In this document: in pieces, positions 25,753 through 34,601 of the stretch
Layout of the letters: the number at the start of each line of letters is the position of its first letter
Position numbering within the stretch: position 1 is the stretch's first letter
Assembly: GCA_905206365.1 (NCBI GenBank)
Contig: CAJLHF010000003.1
Location: 1-64,000 of the forward strand
DNA from: an uncultured Sutterella sp.
GTDB taxonomy: Bacteria; Pseudomonadota; Gammaproteobacteria; Burkholderiales; Burkholderiaceae_F
Length of the DNA: 64,000 bases
Direction of reading: 5' to 3'
Position numbers and translations under genes: made by a program
Notes under the pieces: generated by a model
Told to the model about the DNA's origin: nothing
The model's input: only the letters and a program-made list of their open reading frames with translations
Databases searched by the model: none

Positions 25753-27654
25753 GTGAGCAACTATCCGCTTCTTGACACCATCAACAGCCCCGAAGACCTG
25801 CGTCGCCTGCCCGAGGACGAACTTCCCGAGGTGGCCGAGGAATTGCGCGGCTTCATGGTGGAGAGCGTTTCGAAGACGGGTGGACACCTCTCGAGTTCGC
25901 TCGGCGCGACGGAATTGGCTGTGGCGATCCATTACGTGTTCGATACGCCGCGCGACCGCATCATTTGGGATGTGGGTCATCAGGCGTACGCCCACAAGAT
26001 CCTCACGGGGCGCCGTGAACAGATGGCAACCCTCCGACGTCACCACGGTCTTTCGGGCTTTCCGAAGCGCAGCGAGTCCGAGTACGACGCTTTCGGCACG
26101 GCCCACTCGTCGACTTCGATTTCCGCGGCGCTCGGCATGGCCGTTGCGGATAAGCTCAAGGGGGACGATCGCTGGCATGTGGCCGTGATCGGCGACGGCG
26201 CTCTGACGGGCGGCATGGCGATCGAAGCCCTGAACGATGCGGGCGTCTATAAAAAGGGCGTGCGTCTGCTCATCATCCTGAACGACAACGACTGCTCGAT
26301 TTCGCCTGCGGTCGGGGCTCTCTCGGGGCATCTTGCGAAGATCGTCTCGACCCGTGCCTTCACGGGCGCGCGCGAACTGAGCAAAAAGGTCTTGAAGCCC
26401 GTCCCCGGCCTCTGGGAAGTCGCCAAGCGCATGGAAAAGCAGGCGATCAACTTCGTGAGTCCCCCGTCGGGCATCTTCAGCAGCTTCGACATCAATTACT
26501 ACGGCCCCGTCGACGGTCACAACCTCGAAGAGTTGGTCGACATCCTTCGCAACCTGAAGGCGCTCGATTGCCCGATTGTTCTGCACGTGACGACGAAAAA
26601 GGGGAAGGGATACGCACCTGCGGAAGCCGATCCGACGACGTATCACGGCGTCTCGACCTTTGATCCTGCGGTGGGGATCGTTTCCTCGGGGAAACCGTCG
26701 AAGCCCACCTTCACGCAGGTCTTCAGTCGCTGGATCTGCGACACGGCCGCGCGCGACGGGCGTCTCTACGGGATCACGCCCGCGATGCGGGAAGGTTCGG
26801 GTCTCGTCGAATTCGAGAAGTCCTTCCCGGATCGGTACCGCGACGTGGCGATCGCCGAGCAGCATGCGGTGACGTATGCGGCGGGGCTCGCCTGCGAAGG
26901 GATGAAGCCCGTCGTGGCGATTTATTCGACCTTTCTGCAGCGTGCGATCGACCAGGTGATTCACGACGTCGCGCTCCAGAACCTGCCGGTGGTCTTTGCG
27001 GTCGACCGTGCTGGGCTCGTGGGGGCGGACGGCGCCACGCATCACGGAGCCTTCGACGTAGCGCTTCTGCGCCCGATTCCCAACATGACGATCATGACGC
27101 CCTCGGACGAAAACGAGTGCCGATTGTTGCTCAACACCGCTTTTGCGATGGATACGCCGACCGTGGTGCGTTATCCGCGAGGTAAAGGGACGGGTGTTGA
27201 GGTGACGGCGGATGCCGAAACGGTCGAGGTCGGCAAAGCGCGCGTTCTGCGCCGCGGCAAGGGCCGCGTTGCTTTCGTCGGGTTCGGTCCCATGACGCAC
27301 ATGTTGGCCGAAGTCGCCGGGCATTTGGACGGAACGCTCCTCGACATGCGTTTCGTGAAGCCCCTAGATCGAGAAGCGCTCCTTGAGGCCGCGAAGGCGC
27401 ACGACCTCGTCGTCGTTGCCGAGGACAGCGTCCTCGATGGGGGGGCGGGGTCGGCCGTTCTCGAGGTGCTCTCCGAAGCGGGGCTCTCCGTTCCCGTGAT
27501 GCGTTTCGGACTGCCCGATCGCTTCATCGAGCAGGGAACGCAGGCGGAGTTGCACGAAGAGCTCGGCCTCACGGCCGCCGCCGTCGAAGAAAAGGTGAAG
27601 GCGCGCTTGGCGACCATGAAGAAGTCCCCCTTCGGAGGCCTCTTCGGCCGATAA
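25753..27654 (+). CDS. dxs: 1-deoxy-D-xylulose-5-phosphate synthase
   Basis: The 633-aa thiamine-diphosphate enzyme condenses pyruvate and glyceraldehyde 3-phosphate, the first step of the MEP isoprenoid pathway. Motifs in order are [35 protein letters not shown] and the ThDP site [18 protein letters not shown]...[20 protein letters not shown], the catalytic glutamate in [15 protein letters not shown] and [11 protein letters not shown] follow. The length is that of the family. The GTG start at 25753 has AGGAGA 8 bp upstream. The gene follows ispA by 36 bp and ends the operon at a terminator (27687). Confidence 0.96.
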   Translation: MSNYPLLDTINSPEDLRRLPEDELPEVAEELRGFMVESVSKTGGHLSSSLGATELAVAIHYVFDTPRDRIIWDVGHQAYAHKILTGRREQMATLRRHHGLSGFPKRSESEYDAFGTAHSSTSISAALGMAVADKLKGDDRWHVAVIGDGALTGGMAIEALNDAGVYKKGVRLLIILNDNDCSISPAVGALSGHLAKIVSTRAFTGARELSKKVLKPVPGLWEVAKRMEKQAINFVSPPSGIFSSFDINYYGPVDGHNLEELVDILRNLKALDCPIVLHVTTKKGKGYAPAEADPTTYHGVSTFDPAVGIVSSGKPSKPTFTQVFSRWICDTAARDGRLYGITPAMREGSGLVEFEKSFPDRYRDVAIAEQHAVTYAAGLACEGMKPVVAIYSTFLQRAIDQVIHDVALQNLPVVFAVDRAGLVGADGATHHGAFDVALLRPIPNMTIMTPSDENECRLLLNTAFAMDTPTVVRYPRGKGTGVEVTADAETVEVGKARVLRRGKGRVAFVGFGPMTHMLAEVAGHLDGTLLDMRFVKPLDREALLEAAKAHDLVVVAEDSVLDGGAGSAVLEVLSEAGLSVPVMRFGLPDRFIEQGTQAELHEELGLTAAAVEEKVKARLATMKKSPFGGLFGR

Positions 27655-27686
27655 GCACGAAGAAGTCCTAGGGATGGAACACAACG

Positions 27687-27720
27687 GGCCCGGAACGGAA
27701 ACGTCCGGGCCTTTCTCTTT
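27687..27720 (+). terminator. Intrinsic terminator of xseB-ispA-dxs
   Basis: GGCCCGGA (27687-27694) pairs with TCCGGGCC (27704-27711), followed by TTTCTCTTT. Confidence 0.88.
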
Positions 27721-27841
27721 CCCGACGCCCGCCCGAAGTCGTATCCGTTCGTGTCGACTGTGAGCTCCAAGCCGCCTCATCCCTATAATTCTTGAAGGAC
27801 TACGCATATTGAGCGGAGGCGCAGGCCTCCACCGGAACACC

Positions 27842-28855
27842 ATGATTGACCTCAAGCTTGACGTGCCCCTGGAGGGCCTTACTACCTTCGGTCTTCGTTC
27901 GACGGCCGAAGCCTACGCCGAAGCGGCGACGACCGACGAGTTGCGTGTCGCGCTTGCGGCGGCTCGCGAACGGAATCTTCCCGTGCATTTCCTCGGGGGC
28001 GGCGCCAACACCGTGGCGATGCCGCGCGTCAAGGGCCTCGTCGTGCGCGTTACGATGAAGGGGTTCGACGCGCGTCGGGCAGCCGACGGCGACGTGCTCG
28101 TGACGGCTGCGGCCGGTGAAGTCTGGGACGAGGTCGTTTCGCGGACGGTCGCGCAGGGGTTCGGGGGGCTCGAAAACCTCGCCGCCGTCCCGGGGACCGT
28201 CGGGGGTGCGGTCGTGCAGAATATCGGCGCCTACGGGCTGGAACTCGCCGAACGGCTTGAGAGCGTGACGGTCTACGACCGCTCGAGCGAATCGGTGAGG
28301 ATGCTCACGCGCGAAGCGTGCGACTTCGGCTACCGCCACAGCATCTTCAAAACAGAGGCGGGGAAAGACCTCGTGGTCCTTTCGGCCACGCTGCGTTTGC
28401 CCGGGGAATGGTCTCCCGTCATGACCTACAAGGGCCTTGATGAGGCGCTCGGCGACGCGGAACCGACGCCCGCCGCTCTCGAAGCGGTCGTGCGTGCGAT
28501 CCGCGCGAAAAAGCTTCCCGACCCGAAGGTGCTCGGGAACGCCGGGTCCTTCTTCAAGAATCCCGTGGTGCCGAAGGTGGCCGCCAGGCCGCTTCTTACC
28601 GTGCACCAGAGTCTCGTGGCCTATCCGCTCGGCGGTGCGCGCGTCAAACTCGCGGCGGGATGGTTGATCGAGCAGGCGGGCTTCAAAGGCTACCGCTCGG
28701 GTCCCGTCGGTGTTTGCGAAAACCACGCTCTCATCCTCGTCAATTACGGCGGCGCAACGGGCGAAGACGTGTTGCGCCTCATGAAGGAAATCACGGCGGG
28801 CGTCGGAACGAAGTTCGGCATTGCGTTGGAGCCCGAACCCGTCTTCCTCGAATAA
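27842..28855 (+). CDS. murB: UDP-N-acetylenolpyruvoylglucosamine reductase
   Basis: The 337-aa FAD enzyme reduces UDP-N-acetylglucosamine enolpyruvate to UDP-N-acetylmuramate in peptidoglycan synthesis. It has the FAD-binding FLGGGANTV, LAAVPGTVGGAVVQNIGAYG, the active-site YRHSIF and the catalytic serine in NAGSFFKNPVV. The late glutamate is in LEPEPVFLE. The long C-terminal part marks the type I (E. coli-like) form. The ATG at 27842 gives the family N-terminus. A TTG 33 bp upstream is a weaker option, and no strong Shine-Dalgarno is visible. The gene is monocistronic, between the dxs terminator and a bidirectional terminator shared with rpsT. Confidence 0.95.
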   Translation: MIDLKLDVPLEGLTTFGLRSTAEAYAEAATTDELRVALAAARERNLPVHFLGGGANTVAMPRVKGLVVRVTMKGFDARRAADGDVLVTAAAGEVWDEVVSRTVAQGFGGLENLAAVPGTVGGAVVQNIGAYGLELAERLESVTVYDRSSESVRMLTREACDFGYRHSIFKTEAGKDLVVLSATLRLPGEWSPVMTYKGLDEALGDAEPTPAALEAVVRAIRAKKLPDPKVLGNAGSFFKNPVVPKVAARPLLTVHQSLVAYPLGGARVKLAAGWLIEQAGFKGYRSGPVGVCENHALILVNYGGATGEDVLRLMKEITAGVGTKFGIALEPEPVFLE

Positions 28856-28917
28856 GCCCGAATCGTGCCATCGCAGGATCCGCCGGCGGCGGGTCCGCGC
28901 GAAGCAAAAAACGCGGA

Positions 28918-28959
28918 TAAAAAAAGTCCCCGATCCTGAGGGTTATCGGGGACTCTTTT
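28918..28959. terminator. Bidirectional terminator between murB and rpsT
   Basis: AGTCCCCGAT (28925-28934) pairs with ATCGGGGACT (28945-28954). Seven As lie to the left and CTTTT to the right, so it serves both convergent genes and is strongest for rpsT. Confidence 0.93.
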
Positions 28960-28997
28960 CATTCGGGGTTCGAGAACCCCGAGCGCTTCACTCGCAA

Positions 28998-29261
28998 TTA
29001 GGCCATGGCCTTGATCGAAGCGGAGAGACGGCTCTTGTGACGAGCGGCGGCGTTGGCGTGGAGAACGCCCTTGCGAGCCATCGAGTCGATCACGGATTCA
29101 GCCTTCTTGAAGGCTTCCTGAGCGGCGGTCTTGTCACCGGCGACGACGAGCTTGCGCACGGCCTTGATGGCGGTGCGGTATTCGCTGCGCTGAGCCGAGA
29201 GGTGCAGGTTGCGCGCAACGATCTGGCGGGCGCGCTTGCGAGCTTGCTTGGTGTTAGCCAT
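28998..29261 (-). CDS. rpsT: 30S ribosomal protein S20
   Basis: The 87-aa, strongly basic, helical protein matches S20: [13 protein letters not shown] at the start, [14 protein letters not shown] in the middle and [20 protein letters not shown] at the end. S20 binds 16S rRNA in early assembly of the small subunit. The ATG at 29261 has AAGGA 12 bp upstream. The gene is monocistronic, as in most proteobacteria, and divergent from murJ. Confidence 0.97.
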   Translation of the reverse strand: MANTKQARKRARQIVARNLHLSAQRSEYRTAIKAVRKLVVAGDKTAAQEAFKKAESVIDSMARKGVLHANAAARHKSRLSASIKAMA

Positions 29262-29608
29262 TTGTAGTGTGTCCTTGATGAACGTCCCCGAATCGGGGAG
29301 CCCGGCCGGCCTCAGCTTCATGCGCCCGATGGGGGAGCGTGGGCCCGGCCGGTTCGTGTAATAAAAACAAAGCCCCGCAACGCGTGCGCGTTCCGGCGGC
29401 GGCTCCGACAACCATCAGATCGATCAGTCGCGGAGCTTTTCGAAACGTCCGGCGGTCGCCTGCCTCGTTCGCCGTGCGTGCGGTTGCAAAATTTCACCAC
29501 AGCCCGTCGTCGGTAAGCATTAAACTGCCAGGCTCCGAAAAGTCCTCAACTATACCAAATTTCGAACGGCGCTACAAATCCCGAGCGCCCGAAATTTTCG
29601 AGTTTCGA
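29262..29608. other. Intergenic region between rpsT and murJ, 347 bp
   Basis: This region must hold the promoters of both divergent genes. A hairpin-forming CCCGAATCGGGGAG lies in the rpsT leader near 29287. No gene was recognised; open frames extending into murJ upstream of 29609 lack family similarity. Confidence 0.6.
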
Positions 29609-31150
29609 ATGTCGCTCATCAAGTCCGCCGCAACGATTTCCGGCCTCACCCTGGTGTCTCGCATCACCGGGGTGATCCGAGACATGCTGATCGCCCGCTA
29701 CTTCGGTGCATCCGCGGAAACCGACGCGTTCTACGTCGCGTTTCGACTTCCCAACATGCTTCGACGGCTCTTTGCCGAAGGGGCCTTCCAGCAGGCGTTC
29801 GTGCCGATGCTCTCCGACGTGCGCGAGCGTGAAAGTCCCGAGCGCGGCGCGGCCTTCGTCGACCACGTCTTCACGATCCTCGGTGCGGCGGTGTTGGCGG
29901 CAAGCGTCCTGGGCGTACTCTGTTCGCCCCTTCTCGTCTGGGCGATTGCAGGCGGGATGAGCGAGAACGGGGAGGCCTTCGATCTCGCGGTTGCGCTCAC
30001 GCGCTTCATGTTCCCCTATATCGCCTTCATGAGTCTCGTGGCGCTGGCGGCGTCGATTCTCAATACGCTCAAGCACTTTGCGATTCCGGCGGCGACACCG
30101 ATTCTTCTCAACCTCTCCTTCATCGGTTGCACGATCCTCGTTGCTCCCCGACTGGAAGAACCCGTCTGGGCGCTGGCGGGAGCCGTCATGCTCGGGGGCG
30201 TGTTGCAGCTCGGCGCCCAGTGGATCGCGCTCGCGCGCCTCGGCGTGCGGCTTCGACCGCGTGCCTTCGGGACGAGTCTGGCGGACGCGGACGTGCGGCG
30301 CGTTCTGAAACTCATGGTACCCGCGCTCTTCGGCGTGGGGGTCGCGCAGCTCTCGATTCTCATCAACACCAACATTGCTTCGCACCTCGGGCACGGTGCG
30401 GTGACGTGGCTCAATTACGCCGACCGCCTGATGGAATTCCCGACGGCGCTTTTAGGGGTCGCGCTCGGGACGGTACTGTTGCCGGGGCTTTCCGCCGCCT
30501 TTGCGAAAAACGACTTGGAGCGCTACAACGGGTTGCTCGACCACGGCTTGCGTCTCGTCGTTCTCGTCGGGCTCCCTGCAAGCGTCGGATTGTGGCTCAC
30601 GGCCGACGCGCTCGTTGCGTTCCTTTTCCAGGGGCGAAGCTTCTCGCCCGAAGACGTCCGTCAAACCGCCACCGCCGTTGTGGGTTACAGTGCGGGCTTG
30701 ATGGGACTCATCGCCTTGAAGATCGTGGCGCCCGCTTTTTACGCCCGCAAAGACATCCGCACGCCCGTGCGTGCGGCCTTCGCGTCGCTTGTCGTCGTGC
30801 AGTTGATCAACCTCGTTGCCGTGCCCCTTCTCGCGCACGCGGGGCTTGCGTTGTCGGTGGGGCTCGGGAGTTGCGTGAATGCCCTGACGCTCCTCGTCAT
30901 TCTCGGGAAGCGCCGTATCTACAAGCCCCTTGCGGGCTGGGGCGTCTATGCGTTGCGAGTGTTCCTTGCAACCGTCCTCATGGGGGCGGTCCTTTACTGG
31001 GTACAGGACGGACAGGACTGGACGCAACTCGGTTGGGCGTACCGCGCGCTGGGGGTGGCGCTGCTCGTTGCGGGTGCGGCGGTACTCTATTTCGGGGTGC
31101 TCTTCGTTACGGGTTGGCGACTGCGGGATCTGCGTCCGGCGAAGAACTGA
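29609..31150 (+). CDS. murJ: Lipid II flippase MurJ
   Basis: This 513-aa protein, with about 14 membrane helices, belongs to the MviN/MurJ family of the MOP superfamily. It flips lipid II across the inner membrane for peptidoglycan synthesis. The N-terminal signature is clear: SGLTLVSRITGVIRDMLIAR, YFGASAETDAFYVAFRLPNM and LRRLFAEGAFQQAFVPML. These hold the conserved Arg residues of the central cavity. The ATG at 29609 (MSLIKSAATISG) fits the family start. Upstream in-frame sequence is not conserved. In many betaproteobacteria murJ lies beside rpsT, as here. Confidence 0.95.
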   Translation: MSLIKSAATISGLTLVSRITGVIRDMLIARYFGASAETDAFYVAFRLPNMLRRLFAEGAFQQAFVPMLSDVRERESPERGAAFVDHVFTILGAAVLAASVLGVLCSPLLVWAIAGGMSENGEAFDLAVALTRFMFPYIAFMSLVALAASILNTLKHFAIPAATPILLNLSFIGCTILVAPRLEEPVWALAGAVMLGGVLQLGAQWIALARLGVRLRPRAFGTSLADADVRRVLKLMVPALFGVGVAQLSILINTNIASHLGHGAVTWLNYADRLMEFPTALLGVALGTVLLPGLSAAFAKNDLERYNGLLDHGLRLVVLVGLPASVGLWLTADALVAFLFQGRSFSPEDVRQTATAVVGYSAGLMGLIALKIVAPAFYARKDIRTPVRAAFASLVVVQLINLVAVPLLAHAGLALSVGLGSCVNALTLLVILGKRRIYKPLAGWGVYALRVFLATVLMGAVLYWVQDGQDWTQLGWAYRALGVALLVAGAAVLYFGVLFVTGWRLRDLRPAKN

Positions 31151-31185
31151 GAGCCGCAGTCGGCTCGAGCCGAATGAGGACAAGA

Positions 31186-31217
31186 AAGGCCGCATACCCG
31201 GAAGGGGATGCGGCCTT
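31186..31217. terminator. Terminator between murJ and the convergent OB-fold gene
   Basis: AAGGCCGCAT (31186-31195) pairs with ATGCGGCCTT (31208-31217). The T-run is better on the minus strand (TTTCTTG) than on the plus strand. Confidence 0.8.
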
Positions 31218-31288
31218 CGTCTCTCGGCGGCTTTCAAGTCCTCGGGGTTCTCCGAGGCTTCCGAAAGGCGAACCGACGGCGTCGGGCG

Positions 31289-31681
31289 TCAGAGCGCGCG
31301 GGCGCTCTTCACGTCGAGTTCGATGACCGTGCCGAGGCGTTCTCGTTCGATTTCGGCCGTGATTTCAACGGGGGCGTCCTTGCGGATGTGGCTCCAGTTG
31401 CGATCGTCGTCGAGTTCGGCCACGATCGTGCCCGTGTCATCCGTGAATTCGAACTTTTCACGCGAGAGTTGCTTCGTAAAGCGCCCCTTCAGAACCACGT
31501 GCTGATCGTCATAGCCGTTCTTCTTCACTTCGGCGACGCTCTTCGGGACGTTCACGGGATCGAACCCCTGGGGGCCCGCGGGCGCGGGTTCAAAACCTTG
31601 AGGGGCGGCCTGAAGCGCGGTGACGCCTGCGAAGAGCGCGAAGGCGGAGACGATAGAAACGGCGGTTTTCTTCGTAAGCAT
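31289..31681 (-). CDS. YgiW/YdeI-family periplasmic OB-fold protein (second copy)
   Basis: The 130-aa protein has a signal peptide ending near TALQA and then a short Pro-rich linker. This carries two QGFxP segments (APQGFEPAP, GPQGFDPVN). A YgiW/BOF domain follows: SVAEVKKNGYDDQHVVLKGR, REKFEFTDDTGTIVAELDDD, NWSHIRKDAPVEITAEI and EIDVKSARAL-like end. This is a closer match to E. coli YgiW than the protein at 17684. Family members are periplasmic stress-response proteins. The ATG at 31681 has AAGGAG 9 bp upstream. The upstream neighbour on the same strand is an AraC regulator, 138 bp away. Confidence 0.85.
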   Translation of the reverse strand: MLTKKTAVSIVSAFALFAGVTALQAAPQGFEPAPAGPQGFDPVNVPKSVAEVKKNGYDDQHVVLKGRFTKQLSREKFEFTDDTGTIVAELDDDRNWSHIRKDAPVEITAEIERERLGTVIELDVKSARAL

Positions 31682-31819
31682 GGCGTACTCCTTGGAAGAG
31701 GAAATCGGTTGTCGTTGCTTTTCTTGCAGTTGTCGGGATGGCTTTCCCCGACCGTTGAAGTGAGTGTAGGAAACGAAACTTAGGAGAAACATAGAGGCTG
31801 AATTTCCTCGAAAAAAAAC

Positions 31820-32779
31820 TCAACCGATCGCGTCGACCTCCTCGACATCCCCGACTGAGTCGGTCGCCGAGAGCCTGCGGATGTCGCGTAGCGGCGGCTC
31901 TCCGAAAAGCCCCTTGTAGTCGCGTACGAACTGCGACGGGCTCTCGTACCCGACCGCAAACGAGACCCCCGTGACGTTCATGCGGCGCGACAGAAGGAGC
32001 TTCCTTGCTTCGTAGAGCCTTACTCGTTTTCGGAACTGGATGGGCGAGAGGCCCGTAAGTTTCCGAAAGTGTCTGTGGAAGGTCGGAGGCGACATGTGCG
32101 AGCGCTCGGCGAGGTCCGCCACCGAGCAGTTGTCGGCGTAGTTGCGTCGTAGCCAGTCGGCGGCGGCCGAGACGGCATTTCCGACGGAGCCCGCAAGTGC
32201 CAGATCGCGCAGAGTGGCGGCCTCTTTCGAGTCGAGCAAAAGCGCATGGATGTCCCTCAACGCGAGCGGCGCACGAATCGCAACGAGCGAGGGGCGTTCA
32301 AGAAGCCGAAGAAGCCGCAGAAAGGCCTCGGCCAAATCGACGTCGGGCCGTATGACGAAAACGCCGCTCAGATCGTCAGCCGACGTTGAATCGGAGGCTT
32401 TCAGGCCAATGGCGGCCGCGTACTCCATCAGGATCGCCAGATCGAGCGACACGGCGAGTGCGAGAAACGGGGCTTCGGGTGACGCATCAAGCGTATGGAA
32501 TTCGGTCGGCGAAGCAATGCCGCACACAAGGCTCTGCCCTGGTCCGTATTCAAGCACGTGGTCGCCGACCGCCGTCGCCTTCCGACCCGAGACGATAAAG
32601 GAAACAAGAAGCTCCCCGGCATTGCGTTCGATGAAGTCGTTCGAAGCGATGTGGTAGAGCGCGAGGCCCGGCACGCCTGTGAGCCTCACGCCGGGTGTGG
32701 GGAGGTGCTTGAGAATGAGACGGCGTGCTTCGTTGAGTTCTTTGCCGTGCTTCTCGACGGCGTCCGTGCGTTCGATCAT
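31820..32779 (-). CDS. AraC-family transcriptional regulator (AraC_N type)
   Basis: The 319-aa protein has an N-terminal AraC_N/cupin-like sensing domain (about 25-200). The C-terminal pair of helix-turn-helix motifs (about 215-310) reads DWLRRNYADNCSVADLAERS, HMSPPTFHRHFRKLTGLSP and VTGVSFAVGYESPSQFVRDY. The sensing domain is the type often paired with genes of aldehyde, quinone or alcohol metabolism. The gene is divergent from the oxidoreductase operon at 32980 over 200 bp, so that operon is its probable target. The effector is unknown. Confidence 0.9.
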   Translation of the reverse strand: MIERTDAVEKHGKELNEARRLILKHLPTPGVRLTGVPGLALYHIASNDFIERNAGELLVSFIVSGRKATAVGDHVLEYGPGQSLVCGIASPTEFHTLDASPEAPFLALAVSLDLAILMEYAAAIGLKASDSTSADDLSGVFVIRPDVDLAEAFLRLLRLLERPSLVAIRAPLALRDIHALLLDSKEAATLRDLALAGSVGNAVSAAADWLRRNYADNCSVADLAERSHMSPPTFHRHFRKLTGLSPIQFRKRVRLYEARKLLLSRRMNVTGVSFAVGYESPSQFVRDYKGLFGEPPLRDIRRLSATDSVGDVEEVDAIG

Positions 32780-32979
32780 GATGGGTACACCTCGCGAAAG
32801 AGAGAAGGGCGGAAGGATGGCTTCCGCCCGGAAATGTCGGAATCCGACTATTTTTCTGGGAATGATCGATTATTTCAATATTTTGAATGATTCGATGATA
32901 CTAACAAGGGTATGTAATAGGAAAATACAAAAACAAACTTCCGTCTCTCAATCCGATTTCGTTCGAAGGAGTTACGAGA
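32780..32979. promoter_or_regulatory. Divergent control region between AraC regulator and oxidoreductase operon
   Basis: The region is AT-rich around 32865-32945 and contains a short inverted repeat, TTCAATATTTTGAA. A TTGAAT (near 32882) could act as a -35 element. AGGAG lies before the oxidoreductase ATG. The AraC-binding site itself cannot be fixed by eye. Confidence 0.45.
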
Positions 32980-33552
32980 ATGACGAAAATCCTCTTGATT
33001 AACGGTCACCCCAACCCGGAAGCCTCGACGGCGGGGAAGGCTATCGTCGACTCGCTGATGAAGCGCCGCCCCGATGTGACCGTGCACGAACTCAAGGCCG
33101 CGTTCGGGAAGTACGGCTTTGACGCGGTCGCCGAACAGGAGGCCCTGCGTGTTGCCGACGTCATCGTGTGGCATTTTCCCTTCTATTGGTATTCGGTGCC
33201 GGCCCTGATGAAGACCTGGATGGACACTGTGCTGACGCGAGGCTTTGCATTCGGTACGGGCGGCACCGCGCTGCACGGTAAGAAGCTCGTTCTTTCCTTC
33301 ACGACGGGTGCACCCGCCGAAAAATACGTGCGGGGCGGCGGCATGGGCTGGCCCGTCAAGGATTTTCTTCCGCCTCTGATGCAGACGGCGCGCTTGTGCG
33401 GGATGGAGATGCTGACGCCGATCTGGACGTGCGGCGCTATGTACATCCCGGGTGTGAGTACCGAGGACGACCTGCGCCGCATACGTGAGGCGGCCGACTC
33501 ACACGCTGAGCGTCTCCTTGCCGAAATCGAGTCGACTGAAAAGAACGTCTGA
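32980..33552 (+). CDS. NAD(P)H-dependent quinone oxidoreductase, flavodoxin-like fold
   Basis: This 190-aa protein belongs to the NAD(P)H dehydrogenase (quinone)/MdaB-KefF family. It has the phosphate-binding start KILLINGHPNPEASTAGKAI, the flavin loop VWHFPFYWYSVPALMKTWMD and TGAPAEKYVRGGGMGWPVKD. It should bind FAD or FMN and reduce quinones by two electrons, a detoxifying reaction in the cytoplasm. GAAGGAG precedes the ATG. It is first in an operon with a YCII-domain gene (12-bp gap) and an exported ABM-domain protein, divergent from an AraC regulator. Confidence 0.9.
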   Translation: MTKILLINGHPNPEASTAGKAIVDSLMKRRPDVTVHELKAAFGKYGFDAVAEQEALRVADVIVWHFPFYWYSVPALMKTWMDTVLTRGFAFGTGGTALHGKKLVLSFTTGAPAEKYVRGGGMGWPVKDFLPPLMQTARLCGMEMLTPIWTCGAMYIPGVSTEDDLRRIREAADSHAERLLAEIESTEKNV

Positions 33553-33564
33553 GGAGAGAAAATC

Positions 33565-33849
33565 ATGCAGTGTCTTGTTGACGTACGTATTCGTGACCGC
33601 GAAGCGGCGCTTCCCCATCTCCCTGGCCACATCGCTTACCTGAATGCGTACTTCGAATCGGGCGACATTCTCTGCTTCGGTGGTTACGAAGACGGTACGG
33701 GCGGCATGATGATCGTGCAGGCGGATTCGCCCGAAGCGCTTGAGGCGCTCCTTGCCGCGGATCCACTCAAGGCGGCGGATTGCGCCGAGTGGTTAGTGAC
33801 GGGTTTTGCGATGAAGCGCCTTTCTGGCGTGCTCGTCGAGGGCGCGTGA
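33565..33849 (+). CDS. YciI-like (YCII) domain protein
   Basis: The 94-aa protein fits the YCII family, small dimeric ferredoxin-like alpha/beta proteins. It contains HLPGHIAYLNAYFESGDILC, FGGYEDGTGGMMIVQADSPE and LLAADPLKAADCAEWLVTGF. The His near residue 22 and the Asp of the DPL motif correspond to the proposed active-site pair. Some relatives work with chloro-quinol or lactone chemistry; for most the role is unknown. GAGGAG lies 10 bp before the ATG. It follows the quinone reductase by 12 bp and is probably co-transcribed. Confidence 0.85.
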   Translation: MQCLVDVRIRDREAALPHLPGHIAYLNAYFESGDILCFGGYEDGTGGMMIVQADSPEALEALLAADPLKAADCAEWLVTGFAMKRLSGVLVEGA

Positions 33850-33902
33850 TGCGCGTCGGGGCGGGAAAATCCGCTCCGATCGTTGACTTTTAGGAGGAAA
33901 TC

Positions 33903-34346
33903 ATGATTTTACGACTTGCGTTCGCTTCCGCGGCCGCCACGGTTCTCTTGACGGGGCCCGTCGCGGCCGAAGAGGGTGGTGCCGCGGACGTTGTCGCTCA
34001 AGCGGTTCCCGCGGTCGACTTTGCGCGCTACGAAGGAAACATCGTGCGTCTTTCGAAAATCAAGGTCGACCCAGCGAAGCTTGAAGCCTACAAGGTCTTC
34101 GCCGCCGAGGTGGGCCGCGAATCGATGCGGCTTGAGCCCGGCGTTCGGGTACTCTACAGCCTTCAGGAAAAGAAGGATCCGACTTCCTTTGCGATCCTCG
34201 AAATCTACGAAAGCGAAGAGGCCTATCGGCACCACATCCAGACGCCGCATTTCCGCAAGTACAAGGAAGGAACGGCCGATATGGTGACGAGCCTCGAGCT
34301 TGTCGACTGCGACCCGCTCGTGCCCGAGGCGCTGATCAAGCCCTGA
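33903..34346 (+). CDS. Exported antibiotic-biosynthesis-monooxygenase (ABM) domain protein
   Basis: The 147-aa protein starts with a signal peptide (cleavage near GPVAAE) and carries one ABM domain: IVRLSKIKVDPAKLEAYKVF, EPGVRVLYSLQEKKDPTSFA, EIYESEEAYRHHIQTPHFRK. ABM proteins of the YgiN type oxidise or bind quinols. An exported form next to a quinone reductase suggests quinone or phenolic handling in the envelope (inference). AGGAGG lies 8 bp upstream of the ATG. It is third in the operon beginning at 32980, 53 bp after the YCII gene. No metal or haem-binding motif is apparent. Confidence 0.85.
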   Translation: MILRLAFASAAATVLLTGPVAAEEGGAADVVAQAVPAVDFARYEGNIVRLSKIKVDPAKLEAYKVFAAEVGRESMRLEPGVRVLYSLQEKKDPTSFAILEIYESEEAYRHHIQTPHFRKYKEGTADMVTSLELVDCDPLVPEALIKP

Positions 34347-34601
34347 GTCACGTCGTAAGGCAAGGCTCGTCGAGATTGCTCGAAGCACTGATGAAAGACT
34401 GTCCGGCCGGGTGCCGGTGCGGCCTTCGTGCGTCGAAGGTCCGAAGGCGGTTCGGACGAACCGATTGCGCAAACGGCAAAATTTCTTTGCCCGTCGTGAG
34501 CTGGTGGGCCGCCGGTGTGTCCTCCTACACTCGTTGTAAATCTCGTGCGGCGCCCTTTGACCCGGGCGCCCGCGCAACCGACTACAAAGGAGAACAGCAT
34601 C

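Noticed and set aside
24310..27324. A 1004-codon open frame on the minus strand opposite xseB, ispA and dxs
   Set aside because: The plus strand carries three clearly recognisable enzymes here. The antisense frame is rich in Arg/His/Gly with no family motifs and results from high-GC codon bias. Similar long shadow frames at 739-2340, 15084-16718, 39831-43124, 44942-47224 and 58409-60901 were rejected for the same reason.
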